Shown here piece after piece: positions 34,359 through 49,408 of a stretch of DNA of 64,000 nucleotides. This DNA comes from Ptiloglossa arizonensis (Eukaryota; Arthropoda; Insecta; Hymenoptera; Colletidae). The position numbers and the translations under genes are program-made. How positions within the stretch are numbered: the stretch's first letter is position 1; every line of letters begins with the position of its first letter. The stretch spans positions 62,001 through 126,000 of the forward strand of contig NW_027478540.1 of assembly GCF_051014685.1 (NCBI RefSeq), written 5' to 3'. Under the pieces are notes generated by a model. That model saw only the letters and a list, made by a program, of their open reading frames with translations, did not search any database and was not told where the DNA came from.

Positions 34359-35621
34359 CCGTGGAAGGTTTAATTTTACATTTATTCGAAAAATGAAACA
34401 TACAAAAGTTTGTACAAAAGTAGTTATTTATTTTATCGCACGGTAGGGAATATCATACAAATGGAAATACTTATCTCTAATGTCGGTAAATTGTACTTGT
34501 CGCGCCATCTATTTGTGGAAATTAGAACAATTCCTCGACAAACTTGAGCGTTTCTCCGCCAGGTGCTTTCACCCCTTAAGTGTAGTTTAACCCTTTCTCC
34601 AATAGATGGCAACCCATGTAATTACCACGTTACAGGGATTTGTAATTGCGGGTTCAGAATATATTTGCATACATACAAACTATAATTCCGATATGTAGAG
34701 AAATATTAATTTATTTTATCCCACGGATTCTTCGATTGTATTTGTTCGATCTAACCAAATACTTCAAGAAATTGATGGCTTTATAGCCATTATTTATACT
34801 GGAACATTGTGAAAGATTGTTTAATCTACGGTCCAACGACGGTTGTTAATAATTATGATAAATAAACGTCAAGATATTGCGAAATCTGTGAAGGCGAACG
34901 GTTTCGGTGAATGTTTGTTCATTTCCGCCATTGTTACTAACATTTATGTATGTTCCCAATATTAATCGAACAATGTGCATCCTATTTATGCATTGAAAAT
35001 GATTAAGTACCTCATAGAAATTAATTTGGATCGAGATTCAAAGTAAAACGTGTTTCGTAAAGTTTTATAGCAGGGAAAGTAACAATTGTTTATTAAATAC
35101 ATGAATTTAACATTTGCTTAATTCTTATAATTTACACAATACGCGTAGTAGTTGCATTTTTTATTTAAAAGCGCTGAAATTCAATTAATCGCTTTTCTAG
35201 ATACAACAATCATAGCGATGAACGTTTGTGAATCGATCATCGATACGTGTAGCCTTGAGAATGTCAGTTTGATCTCAACGAAAAATTCCATCGCGAGCAA
35301 TGAATATTTCGATGAAATGGTGTTTTAAGCCTTTATTTATACTAGGGCATTGTTAATAATTATTTAAACTATGGTACTACGACAATTGTTAATAATTATG
35401 GTAAATAAACGTCAAGATATTGCAAAATCTGCGAAGGCGAATAGTTTCGGTGAATGTTTATTCATTTCCGCGAGTTTTACTAACATTCATGCATGTTCCC
35501 AATATTAATCGAACAATGTTCATCTTATTGATGCATTACAAATGATTGAGAACTTATAGAAATTAATTTTGATCGAGCTTCGAAGTAAAGAGATGATCCT
35601 TAAAGTTTTAAAATAAAAAGT
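34359..35621 (-). repeat. C5 nuclear spacer, inverted copy of C1 spacer
   Basis: Unique block, satellite monomer, linker and second monomer, mirroring 6417-7679 base for base apart from scattered substitutions. The numt end joins at CTTAAAGTTTTAAAATAAAAAG. No gene is visible. Confidence 0.87.
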
Positions 35622-35681
35622 GAAGTAATTTATTACTATAATTTGATTTAAAAAATCAATTCTTTTGTGAGACATCTAATG
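35622..35681 (-). tRNA. trnK: Mitochondrial tRNA-Lys, 3'-truncated numt copy 2
   Basis: Inverted copy of 6357-6416, broken at the same acceptor-arm base, so the truncation predates the duplication. The anticodon is TTT. Confidence 0.75.
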
Positions 35682-35719
35682 ATTTGATTTAATTAAATAT
35701 TATATGAGTAGGTTAAAAT

Positions 35720-36403
35720 TTAATTTTGGTTGTTAATTCAATTAATAAAGTTTGAATAATTAGTTCTTTCCACAACAATTGGCATAAATCTGTGATTAGC
35801 TCCGCAGATTTCAGAACATTGTCCGAAAAATACTCCAGGTCGATTAGTAATTAAATTTATTTGGTTAATTCGCCCTGGTACTGAGTCTATTTTTAAGCCT
35901 AAAGACGGAACAGTTCAAGAGTGAATTACGTCGTTTGATGTTGTTAATATTCGAATTAGTGTATTAGATGGAATAATTATTCGATTATCTACGTCTAGGA
36001 GACGAAAAATGTAAATATTATTTAAATCTTTATCTATACAGGAGTCAAAATTTAAATTATTAAATTCTGGGTATTCATAGGATCAATATCATTGGTGCCC
36101 AATTGATTTGATTGTTAAGTATACGGGTATTCATAGTTCATCAATAAAATATAGGTTTTTTAAAGAAGGAAGTGCAATTACTCCTAAAATTATTATTGGG
36201 AGTAAAGTTCATACAATTTCAATATGATGATTTTTAAGTAAAAATCGATTGATAAATTTATTAGTAAAAATATCTAATATTATTATTAGAGTTAATGAAG
36301 AGATTATAATTATTATAATTATTGTGAAGTTGTGAAAAAGATTTAAATTATCGGCATATGGCGAATTGGGGTCTTGGAAATTAATTATTTTTCAATGGGA
36401 CAT
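35720..36403 (-). pseudogene. cox2: cox2 numt, copy 2, frame open in mitochondrial code
   Basis: The ATG complement lies at 36401-36403 and the TAA complement at 35720-35722, 684 bp as in copy 1. The codon that is TAA in copy 1 is TCA here (36104-36106), so the frame appears uninterrupted under the mitochondrial code. The CuA motif is intact, and residues before ESTN read IVV. Under the nuclear code TGA at codon 4 stops it. It probably resembles the ancestral transfer more closely than copy 1. Confidence 0.93.
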
Positions 36404-36404
36404 T

Positions 36405-36463
36405 TTTAATAAAAATATTAAATTTTATAAATGAATCTTAAATTCATGCACTAATCTGCCATA

Positions 36464-36468
<5 letters not shown>
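36405..36468 (-). tRNA. trnL2: Mitochondrial tRNA-Leu(UUR), numt copy 2
   Basis: Same fold and TAA anticodon as copy 1, with the more typical D-arm GATTAGTGC. It lies between cox1 and cox2. Confidence 0.88.
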
Positions 36469-37993
<1,525 letters not shown>

Positions 37994-38111
37994 ATATTAA
38001 TTATGTTAAAAATTAATATAACCAGTATATCATAAATATAAATATAAATATTAACAAAGTTAAAAATAGATAATAGTTTAGAAAATTAAGGTTAATTTTG
38101 TTATATATTTT

Positions 38112-38934
38112 TTATTTAATTGAAGGGAAAAAATATAAGAAGGATATATTTAAATAATTTCATGATGTAATTAATCTTATAAAAAGATATACAATTATTA
38201 AAAGTATAAATTTTATTCTTGAATTTATTAGTGTTTCTAGGACGATTCATTTCAGTATAAAGAATGCTATAGGTGGGAAATTTGTGTACATAATAATTAT
38301 TGAGTATAAAATAATTTTTCTTTTATTAGAGGTTAATATATTAAATAAGGAAGAAGAGTTAATCTTTATTATTTTAAATATAAAAATTAAAATTAAAGAA
38401 ATGATTGAATATAAAATGAAATATGTTAAAAATGTATCTTTGTTAATTATTAATAAAATAACTATAATAGATGTTTGTATAACAGATGAATATCCTATAA
38501 TTGTTATGATTGATTTTTTTGTTTCAGCAAATGATAGGGGCAATAATTACATTAATTAGGCAAATAAAATAAATTTCATTATTAAATTTTAATATGAGTT
38601 CTATAATAATTGTAGGGAGTAATTTTATTAAAGTTATTATAAAGAATAGATTAATTCAATTTAATGAATAAATTAAAGAAATGAATCGAACATTTAAAGA
38701 GTACATCCCAATTTTTAAGATAAGTGAAAAAAAAAAATTATTATAAATAAACAATTAGATTTATTTCCGATTCTGTGTAAATTATTATATATAGTAAACA
38801 GTATAAATAAAATTCTTCTGGAGGCTAAAGAGATTAAAAAATATATTAAGTATGTATTTAGAGTATTAGTGTCTAATTTAACTATAGATCAAACGATTTA
38901 TAATAGAAATTATAAATATTATAATCATTTAATC
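38112..38934 (-). pseudogene. nad2: nad2 numt, nearly full length, copy 2
   Basis: It ends FFPSIK and TAA (38112-38114). It keeps the base lost in copy 1 near 3837, so the C-terminal LLMIVYLFMSLITSW segment is readable. The early frameshifts are shared. Private TTTGCTGAAAC changes TTTGCTTAAAC near 38525. The Trp TGA before IVLE is retained. It joins array A6 at AATC|GAAACGG. Confidence 0.9.
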
Positions 38935-41214
38935 GAAACGGAGAAACGGAGAAACGGAGTAACGATGAAACGAAGGAAGAAACGGAGAAACGAAGAAAGA
39001 AACGGAGAAATGAAGAAAGAAACGAAAAAACGTAGCAAGAAACGGAGAAACGAAGAAATAAACCGAGAAACGGAGAAAGAAACGGAGAATCGGAGAAATA
39101 AATGGAGAAACGAAGAAATAAACCGAGAAACGGAGAAAGAAACGGAGAAACGAACAAAGAAACGGAGAAACGAAGAAAGAAACTGAGAATCGAAGAAAGA
39201 AACGGAGAATCGGAGAAATAAATGGAGAAACGAAGAAATAAACCGAGAAACGGAGAAAGAAACGGAGAAACGAACAAAGAAACGGAGAAACGAACAAAGA
39301 AACGGAGAAACGAAGAAAGAAACTGAGAAACGAAGAAAGAAACGGAGAATCGGAGAAATAAATGGAGAAACGAAGAAATAAACCGTGAAACGGAGAAAGA
39401 AACGGAGAAACGAAGAAAGAAACGGAGAAACGGAGAAATAATCCGAGAAACGAAGAAAGAAACGGAGAATCGGAGAAATAAATGGAGAAACGAAGAAATA
39501 AACCGAGAAACGGAGAAAAAAACGGAGAAACGAACAAAGAAACGGAGAAACGAACAAAGAAACGGAGAAACGAACAAAGAAACGGAGAAACGAAGAAAGA
39601 AACTGAGAAACGAAGAAAGAAACGGAGAATCGGAGAAATAAATGGAGAAACGAAGAAATAAACCGAGAAACGGAGAAAGAAACGGAGAAACGAAGAAAGA
39701 AACGGAGAAACGAAGAAAGAAACGGAGAAACGAAGAAAGAAACGGAGAAACGAAGAAAGAAACGGAGAAACGGAGAAATAAATGGAGAAACGAAGAAATA
39801 AACGGAGAAGCGAACAAAGAAACGGAGAAACGAAGAAAGAAACGGAGAAACGGAGAAATAAATGGAGAAGCGAAGAAATAAACGGAGAAACGAAGAAAGA
39901 ATCGGAGAAACAAAGAAAGAAACGGAGAAACGGAGAAACGAACAAAGAAACGGAGAAACGTTTCCCCGTTTCTCGGTTTCTCCGTTTCTCCGTTTCTCCG
40001 TTTCTCGGTTTCCCCGTTTCTCCGTTTCTCGGTTTCTCCGTTTCTCCGTTTCTCGGTTTCTCCGTTTCTCCGTTTCTCCGTTTCTCGGTTTCTCTGTTTC
40101 TCCGTTTCTCCGTTTCTCCGTTTCTCGGTTTATCCGTTTCTCCGTTTCTCCGTTTCTCCGTTTCTCCGTTTCTCCGTTTCTCCGTATCTCCGTTTCTCCG
40201 TTTCTCGGTTTCTCCGTTTCATCATCTCTCGGTTTCTCCGTTTCTCGGTTTATCCGTTTCTCCGTTTCTCCGTTTCACCGTTCTTTGTTCGTTTCTCAAT
40301 TTATTTCTCCGATTCTCCGTTTCATTCTTCGTTTCTCCGTTTCTTTCTTCGTTTCTTCGTTTCTTTCTTTGTTTCTCCGTTTCTTTCATCGTTTCTCCGT
40401 TTCTTTCTTCGTTCCTCCGTTTCTTTCTTCGATTCTCCGTTTATTTCTTCGTTTCTCCATTTATTTCTCCGTTTCTCCGTTTCTTTGTTCGTTTCTCCGT
40501 TTCTCCGTTTCTTTGTTCGTTTCTCCGTTTCTTTGTTCGTTTCTCCCTTTCTTTCTTCGTTTCTCCGTTCCTTTCTTCGTTTCTCCATTTCTTTCTTCGT
40601 TTCTCCGTTTCTTTCTTCGTTTCTCCATTTATTTCTCCGTTTCTCCGTTTCTTTGTTCGTTTCTCCGTTTCTTGTTCGTTTCTCCATTTATTTCTCCGTG
40701 TCTTCGTTTCTTTGTTCGTTTCTCCGTTTCATTGTTCGTTTCTCCGTTTCTTTGTTCGTTTCTCCGTTTCTTTGTTCGTTTCTCCGTTTCTTTGTTCGTT
40801 TCTCCGTTTCTTTGTTCGTTTCTCCGTTTCTTTCTTCGTTTGTCCGTTACTTTCTCCGTTTCTCGGTTTATTTCTTCGTTTCTCCATTTATTTCTCCGAT
40901 TCACCGTTTCTTTGTTCGTTTCTCCGTTTCTGTCTTCGTTTCTTCGTTTCTTTCTTCGTTTCTCCGTTTCTTTCGTCGTTTCTCCGCTTCTTTCTTCGTT
41001 TCTCCGTTTCTTTGTTCGTTTCTCCGTTTCTTTCCTCGTTTCTCCGTTTATTTCTTCGTTTCTCCTTTTATTTCTTCGTTTCTCCTTTTATTTCTTCGTT
41101 TCTCCGTTTCTTTCTTCGTTTCTCCGTTTCTTTCTTCGTTTCTCCGTTTCTTTCTTCGTTTCTCCGTTTCTTCCTTCGTTTCTTCGTTTCTCCGTTTCTC
41201 CGTTTCTCCGTTTC
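38935..41214. repeat. Array A6, inversion centre at 39959/39960
   Basis: R to 39959, Y from 39960. The centre GAAACGTTTC is followed by CCCG, so the palindrome is short. The 8-bp block is now on the Y side (39960-40269), ending at the marker CCGTTTCACCGTTCTTTG. R-side monomers with AATCGGAGAAATAAATGG and ACCGAGAAACGG dominate, as in A2. Confidence 0.95.
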
Positions 41215-41429
41215 GATTAAATGATTATAATAGTTATAATTTCTGTTATAAATCATTTGAGCTATAGTTAAATTATTCACTAATACTCTAAATACATATT
41301 TAATATATTTTTTAATCTCCTTAGCCTCCAGAAGAATTTTATTTATACTATTTACTGTATATAATAATTTACACAGAATCGGAAATGAATCTAATTATTT
41401 ATTTATAACAATTATTTTTTATTCACTTA
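41215..41429 (+). pseudogene. nad2: nad2 5' fragment, short arm (C6 left)
   Basis: Short subtype (ATAGTTATAATTTC, GAGCTATAG) with private AAATTATTCACTAATAC. It ends at ATTCACTTA and continues as TTTACCAAAAATTTCG. Confidence 0.85.
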
Positions 41430-42210
41430 TTTTACCAAAAATTTCGATTCTTCATGTATTAACCAATGTTAAATTGATATATCTCATAGCCAATTATTAC
41501 TTTCCATGTTTTAAAGCTTTAAGAAACATCTCTTTACTTTGAAGTTCGATCAAAATAAATTGCTAGAGGCGAATCAATCATTTTTAATGCATAAGTAAGA
41601 TGCACATTGTTCGATCAATACGGGGAACATGCGTAAATGTTAACAACAATCGCTGAAATGAACAAACATTCACTGAAACCATTCGCCTTCGCAGACTTCG
41701 CAATATCTTGACATTTATTTATCATAATTATTAACAACTGTCGTTGGACCGTAGATTAAACAATTTTTGACAATGTTTCGGTATAAAAAGGCATCAATTT
41801 CTTGAAATATTTGGTTAGATCGAACAAATACGATCGAAGAAGCCGTGGGATAAAATAAATGAATATTTCTCTACATATCGGAATTATAGTTTGTATGTAT
41901 GCAAATATATTCTGAACCCGCAATTACAAATCCCTGTAACGTGGTAATTACATGGGTTGCCATCTATTGGAGAAAGGGTTAAACTACACTTAAGGGGTGA
42001 AAACACCTGGCGGAGAAACGCTCAAGTTTGTCGAGGAATTGTTCTAATTTCCAGAAATAGATGGCGACACAAGTACAATTTACCGACATTAGAGATAAGT
42101 ATTTCCATTTGTATGATATTCCCTACCGTGCGATAAAATAAATAAATACTTTTGTACAAACTATTGTATGTTTCATCTTTCGAATAAATGTAAAATTAAA
42201 CCATCCACGG
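41430..42210. repeat. C6 nuclear spacer, one satellite monomer
   Basis: Monomer first, then unique block, the reverse of C3. The inverted repeat's second half reads CCAGAAATAGATGGCGAC, losing the GCGCG seen in other cores. It ends AACCATCCACGG. No gene is visible. Confidence 0.85.
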
Positions 42211-42940
42211 TAAATTATATTCTTGAATTTATTAATATTTCTAGGACGATTTATTTCAGAATAAAGAGTGCTATAGGTGGGAAATTTGTGTACATAATAA
42301 TTATTGAGTATAAAATAATTTTTCTTTTATAAGAGGTTAATATATTAAATAAGGAAGAAGAGTTAATCTTTATTATTTTAAATATAAAAATTAAAATTAA
42401 AGAAATTATTGAATATAAAATGAAATATGTTAAAAATGTATTTTTGTTAATTAATAATAAAATAACTATAATAGATGTTTGTATAACAGATGAATATTCT
42501 ATAATTATTATGATTGTTTTTTTTTGTTTAAGCAAATGATAGGGGCAATAATTACATTAATTAGGCAAATAAAATAAGTTTCATTATTAAATTTTAATAT
42601 GAGTTCTATAATAATTATAGGGATTAATTTTATTAAGGTTATTATATAGAATAGATTAATTAAATTTAATGAATAAATTAAACAAATGAATCGAAAATTT
42701 AAAGAGTACATCCCAATTTTTAAGATAAGTGAAACAAAAATAATTATTATAAATAAATAATTAGATTTATTTCCGATTCTGTGTAAATTATTATATATTG
42801 TAAATAGTATAAATAAAATTCTTCTGGAGGCTAAAGAGATTCAAAAATATATTAAATATGTATTTAGAGTATTAGTGTCTAATTTAACAATAGATCAAAT
42901 GATTTATAATAGAAATTATAAATATTATAATCATTTAATC
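42211..42940 (-). pseudogene. nad2: nad2 arm, 3'-truncated (C6 right)
   Basis: Long subtype, with ACAATAGATCAAATG at the 5' diagnostic site. The A-run that is seven bases in most copies is nine here, as T9 at about 42510. TAAATTATATTC replaces TAAATTTTATTC at the spacer junction. Confidence 0.87.
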
Positions 42941-45900
42941 GAAACGGAGAAACGGAGAAACGATGAAACGTAGGAAGAAACGGAGAAACGAAGAAAGAAA
43001 CGCAGAAACGAAGAAAGAAACAGAGTAACGAAGAAAGAAACGGAGAAACGAAGAACGAAACGGAGTAACGAAGAAAGAAACGAAGAAACGAAGAATGAAA
43101 CGGAGAATCGGAGAAATAAATGGAGAAACGAAGAAATAAACCGAGAAACGGAGAAAGAAACGGAGAAACGAAGAAAGAAACGGAGACACGAAGAAAGAAA
43201 CGGAGAAACGAACAAAGAAACGGAGGAACGAACAAAGAAACGGAGAAACGAAGAAAGAAACGGAGAATCGGAGATATAAATGGAGAAACGAAGAAATAAA
43301 CCGAGAAACGGAGAAAGAAACGGAGAAACGAACAAAGAAACGGAGAAACGAACAAAGAAACGAAGAAACGAACAAAGAAACGGAGAAACGAACAAAGAAA
43401 CGGAGAAGCGAAGAAAGAAACGGAGAAACGAAGAACGAAACGGAGAAACGGAGAAATAAAAGGAGAAACGAAGAAATAATCGGAGAAACGAAAAAAGAAA
43501 CGGAGAATCGGAGAAATAAATGGAGAAACGAAGAAATAAACCGAGAAACGGAGAAATAATCCGAGAAACGAAGAAAGAGACGGAGAATCGGAGAAATAAA
43601 TGGAGAAACGAAGAAATAAACCGAGAAACGGAGAAAGAAGCGGAGAAACGAACAAAGAAACGGAGAAACGAAGAAATAAACCGAGAAACGGAGAAAGAAA
43701 CGGAGAAACGAACAAAGAAACGGAGAAACGAAGAAAGAAACTGAGAAACGAAGAAAGAAACGGAGAATCGGAGAAATAAATGGAGAAACGAAGAAATAAA
43801 CCGAGAAACGGTGAAAGAAACGGAGAAACGAACAAAGAAACGGAGAAACGAACAAAGAAACGGAGAAACGAACAAAGAAACTGAGAAACGAAGAAAGAAA
43901 CGGAGAATCGGAGAAATAAATGGAGAAACGAAGAAATAAACCGAGAAACGGAGAAAGAAACGGAGAAACGAAGAATGAAACGGAGAAACGGAGAAATAAT
44001 CCGAGAAACGAAGAAAGAAACGGAGAATCGGAGAAAAAAAAGGAGAAACGAAGAAATAAACCGAGAAACGGAGAAAAAAACGGAGAAACGAACAAAGAAA
44101 CGGAGAAACGAACAAAGAAACGGAGAAACGAAGAAAGAAACTGAGAAACGAAGAAAGAAACGGAGAATCGGAGAAATAAATGGAGAAACGAAGAAATAAA
44201 CCGAGAAACGGAGAAAGAAACGGAGAAACGAAGAAAGAAACGCAGAAACGAAGAAAGAAACGGAGAAACGAAGGAAGAAACGGAGAAACGGAGAAATAAA
44301 TGGAGAAACGAAGAAATAAACGGAGACGCGAACAAAGAAACGGAGAAACGAAGAAAGAAACGGAGAAACGAACAAAGAAACGGAGAAACGAAGAAAGAAA
44401 CGAAGAAAAGAAGAAAGAAACGGAGAAAAGAAGAAAGAAACGAAGAAACGAAGAAAGAAACGGAGAAAACAAGAAAGAAACGAAGAAAGAAACGAAGAAA
44501 CGAAGAAAGAAACGGAGAAACGAAGAAAGAAACAGAGAAACAAAGAAAGAAACGGAGAAACGAACAAAGAAACGGAGAAACGAACAAAGAAACGGAGAAA
44601 CGAAGAAACAAACGGAGAAACGAAGAAAGAAACGGAGAAACGAAGAAAGAAACGGAGAAACGAAGAAAGAAACGGAGAAACCAAAAAAGAAACGGAGAAA
44701 CGAAGAAACAAACGGAGAAACGAAGAAATAAATGGAGAAGCGAAGAAAAAAACGGTGAAAGGGAGAAAGAAACGAAGAAACGGAGAAATAAATGGAGAAG
44801 CGAAGAAATAAACGAAGAAACGAACAAAGAAACGGAGAAACGAAGAAAGAAACGGAGAAACCAAAAAAGAAACGGAGAAACGAAGAAAGAAACGGAGAAA
44901 CGAAGAAATAAATGGAGAAGCGAAGAAAAAAACGGAGAAAGGGAGAAAGAAACGAAGAAACGAACAAAGAAACGGAGAAACGAAGAAAGAAGCGGAGAAA
45001 CGACGAAAGAAACGGAGAAACGAAGAAAGAAACGAAGAAACGATGAAAGAAACGGAGAAACGAACAAAGAAACGGAGAAACGAACAAAGAAACGGAGAAA
45101 CGAAGAAAGAAACTGAGAAACGAAGAAAGAAACGGAGAATCGGAGAAATAAATGGAGAAACGAAGAAATAAACCGAGAAACGGAGAAAGAAACGGAGAAA
45201 CGAACAAAGAAACGGAGAAACGAACAAAGAAACGTAGAAACGAAGAAAGAAACTGAGAAACGAAGAAAGAAACGGAGAATCGGAGAAATAAATGGAGAAA
45301 CGAAGAAATAAACCGAGAAACGGAGAAAGAAACGGAGAAACGATGAAAGAAACGGAGAAACGGAGAAATAATCCGAGAAACGAAGAAAGAAACGGAGAAT
45401 CGGAGAAATAAAAGGAGAAACGAGGAAATAAACCGAGAAACGGAGAAAAAAACGGAGAAACGAACAAAGAAACGGAGAAACGAACAAAGAAACGGAGAAA
45501 CGAACAAAGAAACGGAGAAACGAACAAAGAAACTGAGAAACGAAGAAAGAAACGGAGAATCGGAGAAATAAATGGAGGAACGAAGAAATAAACCGAGAAA
45601 CGGAGAAAGAAACGGAGAAACGAAGAAAGAAACGCAGAAACGAAGAAAGAAACGGTGAAATGAAGGAAGAAACGGAGAAACGGAGAAATAAATGGAGAAA
45701 CGAAGAAATAAACGGAGAAGCGAACAAAGAAACGGAGAAACGAACAAAGGAACGGAGAAACGAACAAAGAAACGGAGAAACGAAGAAAGAAACGAAGAAA
45801 AGAAGAAAGAAACGGAGAAAAGAAGAAAGAAACGAAGAAAGAAACGAAGAAACGAAGAAAGAAACGGAGAAACGAAGAAAGAAACGGAGAAACAAAGAAA

Positions 45901-47681
45901 GAAACGGAGAAACGAACAAAGAAACGGAGAAACGAAGAAAGAAACGGAGAAACGAAGAAACAAACGGTGAAACGAAGAAAGAAACGGAGAAACGAAGAAA
46001 GAAACGGAGAAACGAAGAAAGAAACGGAGAAACAAAGAAAGAAACGGAGAAACGAACAAAGAAACGGAGAAACGAAGAAAGAAACGGAGAAACCAAAAAA
46101 GAAACGGAGAAACGAAGATAGAAACGGAGAAACGAAGAAAGAAACGGAGAAACGAACAAAGAAACGAAGAAACGAAGAAAGAAACGGAGAAACGGAGAAA
46201 TAAATGGAGAAGCGAAGAAATAAACGAAGAAACGAACAAAGAAACGGAGAAACGAAGAAAGAAACGGAGAAACCAAAAAAAAAACGGAGAAACGAAGAAA
46301 GAAACGGAGAAACGAAGAAATAAATGGAGAAGCGAAGAAAAAAACGGAGAAAGGGAGAAAGAAACGAAGAAACGAACAAAGAAACGAAGAAAGAAGCGGA
46401 GAAACGACGAAAGAAACGGAGAAACGAAGAAAGAAACGAAGAAACGAAGACAGAAACGGAGAAACGAAGAAAGAAACGGAGAATCGGAGAAATAAATGGA
46501 GAAACGAAGAAATAAACCGAGAAACGGAGAAAGTATCGGAGAAACGAAGAAAGAAACGGAGAAACGAACAAAGAAACGGAGAAACGAACAAAGAAACGGA
46601 GAAACGTTTCTCCGTTTCTCGGTTTCTCCGTTTCTCCGTTTCTCGGTTTCTCGGTTTCTCCGTTTCTCCGTTTCTCCGTTTCTCGGTTTCCCCGTTTCTC
46701 CATTTCTCGGCTTCTCCGTTTCTCCGTTTCTCCGTTTCTCGGTTTATCCGTTTTTCCGTTTCTCCGTTTCTCGGTTTCTCCGTTTCTCCGTTTCTCCGTT
46801 TCTCGGTTTCTCCGTTTCTTCGTTTCTCCGTTTCTCCGTTTCTCCGTTTCTCGGTTTCTCCGTTTCTCGGTTTCTCCGTTTCTCGGTTTCTCCGTTTCTC
46901 CGTTTCTCCGTCTCTCCGTTTCTCGGTTTCTCCGTTTCTCCGTTTCTCGGTTTCTCCGTTTCTCCGTTTCTCCGTTTCTCGGTTTCTCCGTTTCTCCGTT
47001 TCTCGGTTTCTCCGTTTCTCAGTTTTTCCGTTTCTCCGTTTCTCCGTTTCTCCTTTTCTCGGTTTCTCCGTTTCTCCGTTACTCCGTTTCTCCGTTTCTC
47101 CGTTTCTCGGTTTCTCCGTTTCTCCGTTTCTCTGTTTCTCCGTTTCTCCGTTTCTCGGTTTCTCCGTTTCTCCGTTTCTCCGTTTCTCGGTTTCTCCGTT
47201 TCTCCGTTTCTCCGTTTCTCGGTTTCTCCGTTTCTCCGTTTCTCGGTTTCTCCGTTTCTCAGTTTTTCCGTTTCTCCGTTTCTCCGTTTCTCGGTTTCTC
47301 CGATTCTCGGTTTCTCCGTTTCTTTGTTTCTCGGTTTCTCCGTTTCTCGGTTTCTCCGTTTCTCCGTTTTTCGGTTTTTCCGTTTCTCCGTTTCTCGGTT
47401 TCACCGATTTTTGTTTGTTCCTCCGTTTCTTTTTTCGATTCTCCGTTTATTTCTTCGTTTCTCCATTTATTTCTCCGTTTCTCCGTTTCTTTCTTCGTTT
47501 CTTCGTTTCTTTCTTCGTTTCTTCGTTTCTTTCTTCGTTTCTCCGTTTCTTTTTCCGTTTCTCGGTTTATTTCTTCGTTTCTCCGTTTCTTTCTTCGTTT
47601 CTTCGTTTCTTCGTTTCTTTCTTCGTTTCTACGTTTCTTCCTTCGTTTCATCGTTTCTCCGTTACTCCGTTTCTCCGTTTC
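42941..47681. repeat. Array A7, inversion centre at 46605/46606
   Basis: R for 3.7 kb, Y for 1.1 kb. The centre is a perfect 28-bp palindrome (46592-46619). The Y side is dominated by the longest 8-bp block of the window (46606 to about 47400), alternating TTTCTCCG and TTTCTCGG, ending at a marker variant TTTCACCGATTTTTG. The R side holds AAAGGGAGAAAG and AAACCAAAAAAG monomers repeated around 44700-44940 and 46090-46350. Confidence 0.95.
46606..47413. repeat. 8-bp subarray with boundary marker (A7, Y side)
   Basis: About 800 bp of TTTCTCCG/TTTCTCGG units, starting at the inversion centre. A string around TCTCAGTTTTTCCG recurs at about 47018 and 47258, indicating internal duplication of ~240 bp. 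The marker variant is at 47396-47413. Confidence 0.9.
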
Positions 47682-48411
47682 GATTAAATGATTATAATAT
47701 TTATAATTTCTATTATAAATCATTTGGTCTATAGTTAAATTAGACACTAATACTCTAAATACATATTTAATATATTTTTTAATCTCTTCAGCCTCCAGAA
47801 GAATTTTATTTATACTCTTTACTATATATAATAATTTACACAGAATCCGAAATAAATCTAATTATTTATTTATAATAATTATTTTTTTTTCACTTAGCTT
47901 AAAAATTGGGATGTACTCTTTAAATGTTCGATTCATTTCTTTAATTTATTCATTAAATTGAATTAATCTATTATTTATAATAACTTTAATAAAATTAATT
48001 CCTATAATTATTATAGAACTCATATTAAAATTTAATAATGAAATTTATTTTATTTGCCTAATTAATGTAATTATTGCCCCTATCATTTGCTTAAATAAAA
48101 AAAATCAATCATAATAATTATAGGATATTCATCTGTTATGCAAACATCTATTATAGTTATTTTATTAATAATTAACAAAAATACATTTTTAACATATTTC
48201 ATTTTATATTCAATAATTTCTTTAATTTTAATTTTTATATTTAAAATAATAAAGATTAACTCTTCTTCCTTATTTAATATATTAACCTCTAATAAAAGAA
48301 AAATTATTTTATACTCAATAATTATTATGTACACAAATTTCCCACCTATAACACTCTTTATACTGAAATAAATCGTCCTAGAAACATTAATAAATTCAAG
48401 AATAAAATTTA
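47682..48411 (+). pseudogene. nad2: nad2 arm, 3'-truncated (C7 left)
   Basis: Long subtype with private CATTTGGTCTATAG. The A-run is eight bases (AAATAAAAAAAATC). CTATAACACTC replaces CTATAGCACTC, and the family TAA is present. It joins spacer at AAAATTTA|CCGTGGAAGG. Confidence 0.87.
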
Positions 48412-49194
48412 CCGTGGAAGGTTTAATTTTACATTTATTCGAATGATGAAACATACAAAAGTTTGTACAAAAGTATTTATTTATTTTATCGCACGGTAGG
48501 GAATATCATACAAATGGAAATACTTATCTCTAATGTCGGTAAATTGTACTTGTCGCGCCATCTATTTGTGGAAATTAGAACAATTTCTCGACAAACTTGA
48601 GCGTTTCGCCGCCAGTTGTTTTCACCCCTTGAGTGTAGTTTAACCCTTTCTCCAATAGATGGCAAGCCATGTAATTACCACGTTACAGGGATTTGTAATT
48701 GCGGGTTCAGAATATATTTGCATACATACAAACTATAATTCCGATACGTAGAGAAATATTCATTTATTTCATCCCACGGCTTCTTCGATCGTATTTGTTC
48801 GATCTAACCAAATATTTCAAGAAATTGATGGCTTTTTATACAGATACATTGTCAAAAAATGTTTAATCTACGGTCCAACGACGGTTGTTAATAATTATGA
48901 TAAACAAACATCAAGATATTGGGAAATCTTCGAGGGCGAATGGTTTCGGTGAATGTTTGTTCATTTCAGAGATTGTTATTAACATTTACGCATGTTCCCT
49001 ATATTGATCGAACAACGTGCATCTTATTTATGGATTAAAAATGATTGATTCGCCTCTAGCAATTGATTTTGATCGATCTTCAAAGTAAAGAGATGTTTCT
49101 TAAAGCTTTAAAACGTGGAAATTAATAATTGTCTATGAGATATATCAATTTAACATTTGATTAATACATGAAGAATCGAAATTTTTGGTAAAAC
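48412..49194. repeat. C7 nuclear spacer, one satellite monomer
   Basis: Same order as C3. The decamer CGTTTCTCCG is mutated here to CGTTTCGCCG, so C7 is the core where the match to the array unit is lost. GGCAAGCCATG replaces GGCAACCCATG beside the inverted repeat. No gene is visible. Confidence 0.85.
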
Positions 49195-49408
49195 AAGTGA
49201 ATAAAAAATAATTATTAGAAATAAATAATTAGATTTATTTCCGATGGTGTGTAAATTATTATATACAGTAAATAGTATAAATAAAATTCCTCTGGAGGCT
49301 AAAGAGACTAAAAAATATATTAAATATGTATTTAGAGTATTAGTGTATAATTTAACTATAGCTCAAATGATTTATAATAGAAATTATAACTATTATAATC
49401 ATTTAGTC
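49195..49408 (-). pseudogene. nad2: nad2 5' fragment, short arm (C7 right)
   Basis: Shares ATTCCTCTGG and GAGACTAAAA with the C3 short arm. The junction reads TTTAGTC|GAAACGG, a private change of the otherwise fixed TTTAATC. Confidence 0.85.
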